From Ptiloglossa arizonensis (lineage: Eukaryota; Arthropoda; Insecta; Hymenoptera; Colletidae): 64,000 nt of DNA. Shown piece after piece: positions 31,329 through 44,916 of this stretch. Each line of letters begins with the position of its first letter. The stretch's first letter is position 1. The notes under the pieces were generated by a model, which searched no databases, was not told where the DNA came from, and saw only the letters and a list, made by a program, of their open reading frames with translations. The stretch is from contig NW_027479400.1 in assembly GCF_051014685.1 (NCBI RefSeq), positions 62,001-126,000 on the forward strand, read 5' to 3'. Both the position numbers and the translations under genes were made by a program.

Positions 31329-32705
31329 CGTAATATGTAATACGTCATACGTTTTACGTTATACGCTATGCGTTATACGTTATACGTTATACGTTATACG
31401 TTATACGTTATACGTTATACGTTATACGTTATACGTTATACGTTATACGTTATACGTCATTCGTTATACGTTAGACGTTACACAATATAGGTTATACGTT
31501 ATACGTTATACGTTATACGTTATACGTTATACGTTATACGTTATACGTTATACGTTATACGTTATACGTTATACGTTATACGTTATACGTTATACGTTAC
31601 ACGTTATACGTTATACGTTATACGTTATACGTTATACGTTATACGTTATACGTTATACGTCATACGTTCTACGTTATACGTTATACGTTATACGTTATAC
31701 GTTATACGTTATACGTTATACGTTATACGTTATACGTTATACGTTATACGTTATACTTTATACGTTATACGTAATACGTTATACGTTATACGTTATACGT
31801 TATACGTTATACGTTATACGTTTTACGTTATACGTTATACGTTATACGTTATACGTTATACGTTATACGTTATACGTTATACGTTTTACGTTATGCGTTA
31901 TACGTTATACGTTATACGTTATACGTTATACGTTATACGTTATACGTTATACGTTATACGTAATACGTTATAGGTTATACGTTATACGTAATACGTTATA
32001 CGTTATACGTTATACGTTATACGTTATACGTTATACGTTATACGTTATACGTTATACGTTATACGTTATACGTTATACGTTATACGTTATACGTTATACG
32101 TTATACGTTATACGTTATACGTTATACGTTATACGTTATACGTTATACGTTATACTTTATACGTTATACGTTATACGTTATACGTTATACGTTATACGTT
32201 ATACGTTATACGTTATACGTTATACGTTATACGTTATACGTTATACGTTATACGTTATACGTTATACGTTATACGTTATACGTTATACGTTATACGTTAT
32301 ACGTTATAGAATATACGTTATAGGTTATACGTTATACGTTATACGTTATACGTTATACGTTATAAGTTATACGATATACGTTATACGTCATAAGTTATAC
32401 GTTATACGTTATACGTTATACGTTATACGTTATACGCTCAACGTTATACGTTATATAATACGTTATACGTTATACGTTATACGTTATACGTTATACGTTA
32501 TACGTTATACGTTATACGTTATACGTTATACGTTATACGTTATACGTTATACGTTATACGTTATACGTTATACGTTATACGTTATACGTTATACGTTATA
32601 CGTTATACGATATAGAATATACGTTATAGGTTATACGTTATACGTTATACGTTATACGTTATACGTTATACGTTATACGTTATACGTTATACGTTATACG
32701 TTATA
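31329..32705 (+). repeat. HOR region 4, unit 4 (1,377 bp)
   Basis: This unit opens with the same cassette and a CATTCG cassette at 31458. It then returns to the unit-1 pattern (ACGTTCT near 31666, ACTTTAT, ACGTAAT, ACGTTTT with GTTATGCG near 31885, and ACGTAAT/AGGTTAT near 31960). A long ACTTTAT-interrupted run follows, and it closes with the GCTCA unit (32434) and the 5-bp unit (32455). The ACGTTCT to ACGTAAT segment also appears near 35250 and 38330 in region 5. Confidence 0.8.
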
Positions 32706-32753
32706 CGTAATATGTAATACGTCATACGTTTTACGTTATACGCTATGCGTTAT

Positions 32754-32802
32754 ACGCTGTACGTTATACGCTGTACGTTATACGTTATACGTTATACGCT
32801 GT
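32754..32802 (+). repeat. ACGCTGT trio with 14-bp spacing
   Basis: Starts at 32754, 32768 and 32796 give the same +14, +28 spacing as at 23817, and the same left and right neighbours. Confidence 0.9.
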
Positions 32803-33131
32803 ACGTTATACGTTATACGTTATACGTTATACGTTATACGTTATACGTTATACGTTATACGTTATACGTTATACGTTATACGTTATACGTTATACGTTAT
32901 ACGTTATACGTTATACGTTATACGTTATACGTTATACGTTATACGTTATACGTTATACGTTATACGTTATACGTTATACGTTATACGTTATACGTTATAC
33001 GTTATACGTTATACGTTATACGTTATACGTTATACGTTATACGTTATACGTTATACGTTATACGTTATACGTTATACGTTATACGTTATACGTTATACGT
33101 TATACGTTATACGTTATACGTTATACGTTAT
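32803..33131 (+). repeat. Pure run, 47 canonical units
   Basis: This run is 329 bp of perfect repeat with the same left (ACGCTGT trio) and right (ACTTTAT) flanks as the 23866 run, and nine units shorter. Confidence 0.92.
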
Positions 33132-33894
33132 ACTTTATACGTTATACGTTATACGTTATACGTTATACGTTATACGTTATACGTTATACGTTATACGTTA
33201 TACGTTATACGTTATACGTTATACGTTATACGTTATACGTTATACGTTTTACGTTATTCGTTATACGTTCTTCGTTACACGTTATACGTTATACGTTATA
33301 CGTTATACGTTATACGTTATACGTTATACGTCATACGTCATACGTTATACGTTATACGTTATACGTTATACGTTATACGTTATACGTTATACGTTATACG
33401 TTATACGTTGTACGTTATACGTTATACGTTATACGTTATACGTTATACGTTGTACGTTATACGTTATACGTTATACGTTATACGTTATACGTTATACGTT
33501 ATACGTTGTACGTTATACGTTATACGTTATACGTTATACGTTATACGTTATACGTTATACGTTATACGTTATAGAATATACGTTATAGGTTATACGTTGT
33601 ACGTTATACGTTATACGTTATAAGTTATACGTTATACGTTATACGTTATACGTTATACGTTATACGTTATACGTTATACGTTATACGTTATACGTTATAC
33701 GTTATACGTTATACGTTTTACGTCATACGTTATACGTTATACGTTATACATTATACGTTATACATTATACGTTATAGGTTATACGTTATACGTTATACGT
33801 TCTACGTTATACGTTGTACGTTATACGTTATACGTTATACGTTATACGTTATACGTTATACGTTATACGTTATACGTTATAGAATATACGTTAT

Positions 33895-36800
33895 ATGTTA
33901 TACGTTGTACGTTATACGTTATACGTTATAAGTTATACGTTATACGTTATACGTTATATGTTATACGTTATACGTTATACGTTATACGTTATACGTTATA
34001 CGTTATACGTTATACGTTATACGTCATACGTCATACGTTATACGTTATACGTTATACGTTATACGTTATACGTTATACGTTATACGTTATACGTTATACG
34101 TTATACGTTATACGTTATACGTTATACGTTATACGTTATACGTTATACGTTATACGTTATACGTTGTACGTTATACGTTTTACGTTATACGTTATACGTT
34201 ATACGTTATACGTTATACGTTGTACGTTATACGTTATACGTTATACGTTATACGTTATACGTTATACATTATACGTTATAGAATATACGTTATAGATTAT
34301 ACGTTGTACGTTATACGTTATACGTTATAAGTTATACGTTATACGTTATACGTTATACGTTATACGTTATACGTTATACGTTATACGTTATACGTTATAC
34401 GTTATACGTTATACGTTATACGTTATACGTTATACGTTATACGTTATACGTTATACGTTATACGTTATACGTTATACGTTATACGTTATACGTTATACGT
34501 TATACGACATTCGTTATACGTTAGACGTTACACAATATAGGTTATACGTTATACGTTATACGTTATACGTTATACGTTATACGTTATACGTTATACGTTA
34601 TACGTTATACGTTATACGTTATACGTTATACGTTATACTTTATACGTTATACGTTATACGTTATACGTTATACGTTATACGTTATACGCTATACGTTATA
34701 CGTTATACGTTATACGTTATACGTTATACGTTATACGTTATACGTTATACGTTATACGTTATACGTTATACGTAATATGTAATACGTCATACGTTATAAG
34801 TTATACGTTATACGTTATACGTTATACGTTATACGTTATACGTTATACGTTATACGTTATACGTTATACGTTATACGTTATACGTTATACGTTATACGTC
34901 ATACGTTATACGTTATACGTTATACGTTATACGTTATACGTTATACGTTATACGTTATACGTTATACGTTATACGTTATAGGTCATACCTTATACGTGAT
35001 ACGTTATACGTTATACGTTATACGTTATACGTTATACGTTATACGTTATACGTAATATGTAATACGTCATACGTTATAAGTTATACGTTATACGTTATAC
35101 GTTATACGTTATACGTTATACGTTATACGTTATACGTTATACGTTATACGTTATACGTTATACGTTATACGTTATACGTTACACGTTATACGTTATACGT
35201 TATACGTTATACGTTATACGTTATACGTTATACGTTATACGTCATACGTTCTACGTTATACGTTATACGTTATACGTTATACGTTATACGTTATACGTTA
35301 TACGTTATACGTTATACGTTATACGTTATACGTTATACTTTATACGTTATACGTAATACGTTATACGTTATACGTTATACGTTATACGTTATACGTTATA
35401 CGTTTTACGTTATACGTTATACGTTATACGTTATACGTTATACGTTATACGTTATACGTTATACGTTTTACGTTATGCGTTATACGTTATACGTTATACG
35501 TTATACGTTATACGTTATACGTTATACGTTATACGTTATACGTAATACGTTATAGGTTATACGTTATACGTAATACGTTATACGTTATACGTTATACGTT
35601 ATACGTTATACGTTATACGTTATACGTTATACGTTATACGTTATACGTTATACGTTATACGTTATACGTTATACGTTATACGTTATACGTTATACGTTAT
35701 ACGTTATACGTTATACGTTATACGTTATACTTTATACGTTATACGTTATACGTTATACGTTATACGTTATACGTAATACGTTATACGTTATACGTTATAC
35801 GTTATACGTTATACGTTATACGTTATACGTTATACGTTATACGTTATACGTTATACGTTATACGTTATACGTTATACGTTATAGAATATACGTTATAGGT
35901 TATACGTTATACGTTATACGTTATACGTTATACGTTATACGTTATACGTTATACGTTATACGTTATACGTTATACGTTATACGTTATACGTTATACGTTA
36001 TACGTTATACGTTATACGTTATACGTTATACGTTATACGTTATACGTTATACGTTATACGTTATACGTTATACGTTATACGTTATACGTTATACGTTATA
36101 CGTTATACGTTATACGTTATACGTTATACGTTATACGTTATACGTTATACGTTATACGTTATACGTTATACGTTATACGTTATACGTTATACGTTATACG
36201 TTATACTTTATACGTTATACGTTATACGTTATACGTTATACGTTATACGTTATACGTTATACGTTATACGTTATACGTTATACGTTATACGTTATACGTT
36301 ATACGTTATACGTTATACGTTTTACGTTATTCGTTATACGTTCTTCGTTACACGTTATACGTTATACGTTATACGTTATACGTTATACGTTATACGTTAT
36401 ACGTCATACGTCATACGTTATACGTTATACGTTATACGTTATACGTTATACGTTATACGTTATACGTTATACGTTATACGTTGTACGTTATACGTTATAC
36501 GTTATACGTTATACGTTATACGTTGTACGTTATACGTTATACGTTATACGTTATACGTTATACGTTATACGTTATACGTTGTACGTTATACGTTATACGT
36601 TATACGTTATACGTTATACGTTATACGTTATACGTTATACGTTATAGAATATACGTTATAGGTTATACGTTGTACGTTATACGTTATACGTTATAAGTTA
36701 TACGTTATACGTTATACGTTATACGTTATACGTTATACGTTATACGTTATACGTTATACGTTATACGTTATACGTTATACGTTATACGTTTTACGTCATA

Positions 36801-36967
36801 CGTTATACGTTATACGTTATACATTATACGTTATACATTATACGTTATAGGTTATACGTTATACGTTATACGTTCTACGTTATACGTTGTACGTTATACG
36901 TTATACGTTATACGTTATACGTTATACGTTATACGTTATACGTTATACGTTATAGAATATACGTTAT
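33895..36967 (+). repeat. About 3.0 kb HOR, copy 1 (3,073 bp)
   Basis: The unit is measured between matching ATGTTAT-ACGTTGT landmarks. It contains a double GTCAT near 34023, ACGTTGT and ACGTTTT near 34164-34180, the distinctive ACGACAT form of the CATTCG marker (34508), two GTAATATG/AAGTTAT cassettes (about 34772 and 35052), ACGTTCT, ACGTAAT pairs, AGAATAT near 35884 and a 43-unit pure run (35904-36204). Landmarks recur 3,073-3,080 bp downstream. It holds no 5-bp unit. Confidence 0.86.
35904..36204 (+). repeat. Pure run, 43 canonical units
   Basis: This run is 301 bp of perfect repeat between AGAATAT/AGGTTAT and ACTTTAT. In the next 3 kb copy the equivalent interval is occupied by an AAGTTAT/GCTCA/ATAAT segment instead. 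Confidence 0.9.
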
Positions 36968-39900
36968 ATGTTATACGTTGTACGTTATACGTTATACGTT
37001 ATAAGTTATACGTTATACGTTATACGTTATATGTTATACGTTATACGTTATACGTTATACGTTATACGTTATACGTTATACGTTATACGTTATACGTCAT
37101 ACGTCATACGTTATACGTTATACGTTATACGTTATACGTTATACGTTATACGTTATACGTTATACGTTATACGTTATACGTTATACGTTATACGTTATAC
37201 GTTATACGTTATACGTTATACGTTATACGTTATACGTTGTACGTTATACGTTTTACGTTATACGTTATACGTTATACGTTATACGTTATACGTTGTACGT
37301 TATACGTTATACGTTATACGTTATACGTTATACGTTATACATTATACGTTATAGAATATACGTTATAGATTATACGTTGTACGTTATACGTTATACGTTA
37401 TAAGTTATACGTTATACGTTATACGTTATACGTTATACGTTATACGTTATACGTTATACGTTATACGTTATACGTTATACGTTATACGTTATACGTTATA
37501 CGTTATACGTTATACGTTATACGTTATACGTTATACGTTATACGTTATACGTTATACGTTATACGTTATACGTTATACGTTATACGACATTCGTTATACG
37601 TTAGACGTTACACAATATAGGTTATACGTTATACGTTATACGTTATACGTTATACGTTATACGTTATACGTTATACGTTATACGTTATACGTTATACGTT
37701 ATACGTTATACGTTATACTTTATACGTTATACGTTATACGTTATACGTTATACGTTATACGTTATACGCTATACGTTATACGTTATACGTTATACGTTAT
37801 ACGTTATACGTTATACGTTATACGTTATACGTTATACGTTATACGTTATACGTAATATGTAATACGTCATACGTTATAAGTTATACGTTATACGTTATAC
37901 GTTATACGTTATACGTTATACGTTATACGTTATACGTTATACGTTATACGTTATACGTTATACGTTATACGTTATACGTCATACGTTATACGTTATACGT
38001 TATACGTTATACGTTATACGTTATACGTTATACGTTATACGTTATACGTTATACGTTATAGGTCATACCTTATACGTGATACGTTATACGTTATACGTTA
38101 TACGTTATACGTTATACGTTATACGTTATACGTAATATGTAATACGTCATACGTTATAAGTTATACGTTATACGTTATACGTTATACGTTATACGTTATA
38201 CGTTATACGTTATACGTTATACGTTATACGTTATACGTTATACGTTATACGTTATACGTTACACGTTATACGTTATACGTTATACGTTATACGTTATACG
38301 TTATACGTTATACGTTATACGTCATACGTTCTACGTTATACGTTATACGTTATACGTTATACGTTATACGTTATACGTTATACGTTATACGTTATACGTT
38401 ATACGTTATACGTTATACTTTATACGTTATACGTAATACGTTATACGTTATACGTTATACGTTATACGTTATACGTTATACGTTTTACGTTATACGTTAT
38501 ACGTTATACGTTATACGTTATACGTTATACGTTATACGTTATACGTTTTACGTTATGCGTTATACGTTATACGTTATACGTTATACGTTATACGTTATAC
38601 GTTATACGTTATACGTTATACGTAATACGTTATAGGTTATACGTTATACGTAATACGTTATACGTTATACGTTATACGTTATACGTTATACGTTATACGT
38701 TATACGTTATACGTTATACGTTATACGTTATACGTTATACGTTATACGTTATACGTTATACGTTATACGTTATACGTTATACGTTATACGTTATACGTTA
38801 TACGTTATACTTTATACGTTATACGTTATACGTTATACGTTATACGTTATACGTAATACGTTATACGTTATACGTTATACGTTATACGTTATACGTTATA
38901 CGTTATACGTTATACGTTATACGTTATACGTTATACGTTATACGTTATACGTTATACGTTATAGAATATACGTTATAGGTTATACGTTATACGTTATACG
39001 TTATACGTTATACGTTATAAGTTATACGATATACGTTATACGTCATAAGTTATACGTTATACGTTATACGTTATACGTTATACGTTATACGCTCAACGTT
39101 ATACGTTATATAATACGTTATACGTTATACGTTATACGTTATACGTTATACGTTATACGTTATACGTTATACGTTATACGTTATACATTATACGTTATAC
39201 GTTATACGTTATACGTTATACGTTATACGTTATACGTTATACGTTATACGTTATACGTTATACGTTGTACGTTATACGTTATACGTTATACGTTATACGT
39301 TATACGTTATACGTTATACGTTATACGTTATAGAATATACGTTATAGGTTATACGTTGTACGTTATACGTTATACGTTATACGTTATACGTTATACGTTA
39401 TACGTTATACGTCATACGTCATACGTTATACGTTATACGTTATACGTTATACGTTATACGTTATACGTTATACGTTATACGTTATACGTTGTACGTTATA
39501 CGTTATACGTTATACGTTATACGTTATACGTTGTACGTTATACGTTATACGTTATACGTTATACGTTATACGTTATACGTTATACGTTGTACGTTATACG
39601 TTATACGTTATACGTTATACGTTATACGTTATACGTTATACGTTATACGTTATAGAATATACGTTATAGGTTATACGTTGTACGTTATACGTTATACGTT
39701 ATAAGTTATACGTTATACGTTATACGTTATACGTTATACGTTATACGTTATACGTTATACGTTATACGTTATACGTTATACGTTATACGTTATACGTTTT
39801 ACGTCATACGTTATACGTTATACGTTATACATTATACGTTATACATTATACGTTATAGGTTATACGTTATACGTTATACGTTCTACGTTATACGTTGTAC

Positions 39901-39975
39901 GTTATACGTTATACGTTATACGTTATACGTTATACGTTATACGTTATACGTTATACGTTATAGAATATACGTTAT
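36968..39975 (+). repeat. About 3.0 kb HOR, copy 2 (3,008 bp)
   Basis: This copy is collinear with the preceding one through ACGACAT (37588), two GTAATATG/AAGTTAT cassettes (about 37852 and 38132) and AGAATAT (about 38964). After AGAATAT the pure run of copy 1 is replaced by an AAGTTAT/GCTCA (39089)/ATAAT (39110) segment like those at 23.4 and 32.4 kb. The later landmarks (36481 to 39489, 36968 to 39976) sit at +3,008 bp. The replaced interval therefore shows recombination between HOR types inside an otherwise conserved unit. Confidence 0.86.
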
Positions 39976-41040
39976 ATGTTATACGTTGTACGTTATACGT
40001 TATACGTTATAAGTTATACGTTATACGTTATACGTTATATGTTATACGTTATACGTTATACGTTATACGTTATACGTTATACGTTATACGTTATACGTTA
40101 TACGTCATACGTCATACGTTATACGTTATACGTTATACGTTATACGTTATACGTTATACGTTATACGTTATACGTTATACGTTATACGTTATACGTTATA
40201 CGTTATACGTTATACGTTATACGTTATACGTTATACGTTGTACGTTATACGTTTTACGTTATACGTTATACGTTATACGTTATACGTTATACGTTGTACG
40301 TTATACGTTATACGTTATACGTTATACGTTATACGTTATACGTTATACATTATACGTTATAGAATATACGTTATAGGTTATACGTTGTACGTTATACGTT
40401 ATACGTTATAAGTTATACGTTATACGTTATACGTTATACGTTATACGTTATACGTTATACGTTATACGTTATACGTTATACGTTATACGTTATACGTTAT
40501 ACGTTATACGTTATACGTTATACGTTATACGTTATACGTTATACGTTATACGTTATACGTTATACGTTATACGTTATACGTTATACGACATTCGTTATAC
40601 GTTAGACGTTACACAATATAGGTTATACGTTATACGTTATACGTTATACGTTATACGTTATACGTTATACGTTATACGTTATACGTTATACGTTATACGT
40701 TATACGTTATACGTTATACTTTATACGTTATACGTTATACGTTATACGTTATACGTTATACGTTATACGCTATACGTTATACGTTATACGTTATACGTTA
40801 TACGTTATACGTTATACGTTATACGTTATACGTTATACGTTATACGTTATACGTTATACGTTATACGTTATACGTTATACGTTATACGTTATACGTCATA
40901 CGTTATACGTTATACGTTATACGTTATACGTTATACGTTATACGTTATACGTTATACGTTATACGTTATAGGTCATACCTTATACGTGATACGTTATACG
41001 TTATACGTTATACGTTATACGTTATACGTTATACGTTATA
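39976..41040 (+). repeat. About 3.0 kb HOR, partial copy 3
   Basis: The copy starts with the same ATGTTAT-ACGTTGT landmark and carries the double GTCAT, ACGTTGT/ACGTTTT and ACGACAT marker (40589). ACTTTAT and ACGCTAT follow near 40720 and 40770. The first GTAATATG cassette expected after this point is missing and is replaced by pure repeat. At about 41041 the array moves into region-1 type cassettes, so the copy is truncated. Confidence 0.82.
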
Positions 41041-44000
41041 CGTAATATGTAATACGTCATACGTTATAAGTTATACGTTATACGTTATACGTTATACGTT
41101 ATACGTTATACGTTATACGTTATACGTTATACGTTATATGTTATACGTTATACGTTATACGTTATACGTCATTCGTTATACGTTAGACGTTACACAATAT
41201 AGGTTATACGTTATACGTTATACGTTATACGTTATACGTTATACGTTATACGTTATACGTTATACGTTATACGTTATACGTTATACGTTATACGTTATAC
41301 GTTATACGTCATACGTTATACGTTATACGTTATACGTTATACGTTATACGTTATACGTTATACGTTATACGTTATACGTTATACGTTATACGTTATACGT
41401 TATACGTTATACGTTATACGTTATGTGTAATACGTCATACGTTTTACGTTATACGTTACACGTTATACCTTATACGTTATACGTTATACGTTATACGTTA
41501 TACGTTATACGTTATACGTTATACGTTATACGTTATACGTTTTACGTTATTCGTTATACGTTCCTCGTTACACGTTATACGTTATACGTTATACGTCATA
41601 CGTTATACGTTATACGTTATATGTTACACGTTATACGTTACACGTTATACGTTATACGTTATACGTTATACGTTATACGTTATATGTAATACGTCATACG
41701 TTTTACGTTATACGTTACACGTTATACCTTATACGTTATACGTTATACGTTATACGTTATACGTTATACGTTATACGTTATACGTTATACGTTATACGTT
41801 TTACGTTATTCGTTATACGTTCTTCGTTACACGTTATACGTTATACGTTATACGTCATACGTTATACGTTATACGTTATATGTTACACGTTATACGTTAT
41901 ACGTTACACGTTCTACGTTATACGTTACACGTTATACGTTATACGTTATATGTTGTACGTTATACGTTATACGTTATACGTTATACGATATACGTTATAA
42001 GTCATACCTTATACGTGATACGTTATACGTTATACGTTATACGTTATACGTTATACGTTATACGTTATACGTAATATGTAATACGTCATACGTTATAAGT
42101 TATACGTTATACGTTATACGTTATACGTTATACGTTATACGTTATACGTTATACGTTATACGTTATATGTTATACGTTATACGTTATACGTTATACGTCA
42201 TTCGTTATACGTTAGACGTTACACAATATAGGTTATACGTTATACGTTATACGTTATACGTTATACGTTATACGTTATAGGTTATACGTTATACGTTATA
42301 CGATATACGTTATAGGTCATACCTTATACGTGATACGTTATACGTTATACGTTATACGTTATACGTTATACGTTATACGTTATACGTTATACGTAATATG
42401 TAATACGTCATACGTTATAAGTTATACGTTATACGTTATACGTTATACGTTATACGTTATACGTTATACGTTATACGTTATACGTTATACGTTATACGTT
42501 ATACGTTATACGTTATACGTTATACGTTATACGTTATACGTTATACGTTATACGTTATACGTTATACGTTATACGTTATACGTTATACGTTATAGGTTCT
42601 ACGTTATACGTTATACGTTATACGTTATACGTTATACGTTATACGTCATACGTTATACGTTATACGTTATACGTTATACGTTATACGTTATACGTTATAC
42701 GTTATACGTTATACGTTATACGTTATACGTTATACGTCATTCGTTATACGTTAGACGTTACACAATATAGGTTATACGTTATACGTTATACGTTATACGT
42801 TATACGTTATACGTTATACGTTATACGTTATACGTTATACGTTATACGTTATACGTTATACGTTATACGTTATACGTTGTACGTTATACGCTGTACGTTA
42901 TACGTTATACGTTATACGTTATACGTTATACGTTATACGTTATACGTTATACGTTATACGTTATACGTTATACGTTATACGTTATACGTTATACGTTATA
43001 CGTTATACGTTATACGTTATACGTTATACGTTATACGTTATACGTCATACGTTATACGTTATACGTTATACGTTATACGTTATACGTTATACGTTATACG
43101 TTATACGTTATACGTTATACGTTATACGTTATACGTTATATGTAATACGTCATACGTTTTACGTTATACGTTACACGTTATACCTTATACGTTATACGTT
43201 ATACGTTATACGTTATACGTTATACGTTATACGTTATACGTTATACGTTATACGTTTTACGTTATTCGTTATACGTTCTTCGTTACACGTTATACGTTAT
43301 ACGTTATACGTCATACGTTATACGTTATACGTTATATGTTACACGTTATACGTTACACGTTATACGTTATACGTTATACGTTATACGTTATACGTTATAT
43401 GTAATACGTCATACGTTTTACGTTATACGTTACACGTTATACCTTATACGTTATACGTTATACGTTATACGTTATACGTTATACGTTATACGTTATACGT
43501 TATACGTTATACGTTTTACGTTATTCGTTATACGTTCTTCGTTACACGTTATACGTTATACGTTATACGTCATACGTTATACGTTATACGTTATATGTTA
43601 CACGTTATACGTTATACGTTACACGTTCTACGTTATACGTTACACGTTATACGTTATACGTTATATGTTGTACGTTATACGTTATACGTTATACGTTATA
43701 CGATATACGTTATAAGTCATACCTTATACGTGATACGTTATACGTTATACGTTATACGTTATACGTTATACGTTATACGTTATACGTAATATGTAATACG
43801 TCATACGTTATAAGTTATACGTTATACGTTATACGTTATATGTTATACGTTATACGTTATACGTTATAAGTTATACGTTATACGTTATACGTTATACGTT
43901 ATACGTTATACGTTATACGTTATACGTTATACGTTATATGTTATACGTTATACGTTATACGTTATACGTTATACGTTATAGGTTATACGTTATACGTTAT

Positions 44001-44910
44001 ACGATATACGTTATAGGTCATACCTTATACGTGATACGTTATACGTTATACGTTATACGTTATACGTTATACGTTATACGTTTTACGTTATACGTTATAC
44101 GTTATACGTTATACGTTATACGTTGTACGTTATACGTTATACGTTATACGTTATACGTTATACGTTATACATTATACGTTATAGAATATACGTTATAGGT
44201 TATACGTTGTACGTTATACGTTATACGTTATAAGTCATACGTTATACGTTATACGTTATACGTTATACGTTATACGTTATACGTTATACGTTGTACGTTA
44301 TACGTTATACGTTATACGTTATACGTTATACGTTATACGTTATACGTTATAGAATATACGTTATAGGTTATACGTTGTACGTTATACGTTATACGTTATA
44401 AGTTATACGTTATACGTTATACGTTATACGTTATACGTTATACGTTGTACGTTATACGTTATACGTTATACGTTATACGTTATACGTTATACGTTATACG
44501 TTATAGAATATACGTTATAGGTTATACGTTGTACGTTATACGTTATACGTTATAAGTTATACGTTATACGTTATACGTTATACGTTATACGTTATACGTT
44601 ATACGTTATACGTTATACGTTATACGTTATACGTTATACGTTATACGTTTTACGTCATACGTTATACGTTATACGTTATACATTATACGTTATACATTAT
44701 ACGTTATAGGTTATACGTTATACGTTATACGTTCTACGTTATACGTTGTACGTTATACGTTATACGTTATACGTAATACGTTATACGTTATACGTTATAC
44801 GTTATAGAATATACGTTATATGTTATACGTTGTACGTTATACGTTATACGTTATACGTTATACGTTATACGTAATATGTAATACGTCATACGTTATAAGT
44901 TATACGTTAT

Positions 44911-44916
44911 ACGAAT
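44911..44916 (+). repeat. Single 6-bp unit ACGAAT
   Basis: This is the only 6-bp unit in the window. Phase downstream shifts by one base, as measured at 45002 and beyond. It sits just after a GTAATATG/AAGTTAT cassette. No other copy of this cassette in the window carries it, so it is either a recent single-base deletion plus substitution or a sequencing error. Confidence 0.9.

Larger units (their letters stand above)
32706..33894 (+). repeat. Array stretch leading into the 3 kb HOR
   Basis: The stretch begins with a GCTATGCG cassette and the ACGCTGT trio (32754, 32768, 32796), followed by a 47-unit pure run. This order parallels 23770-24260. After ACTTTAT (33132) come ACGTTTT and TTCTTCG (about 33244-33275), a double GTCAT (about 33330), three ACGTTGT units and AGAATAT (about 33574). 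The part from 33244 recurs 3,073 bp later at 36317. Confidence 0.82.
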
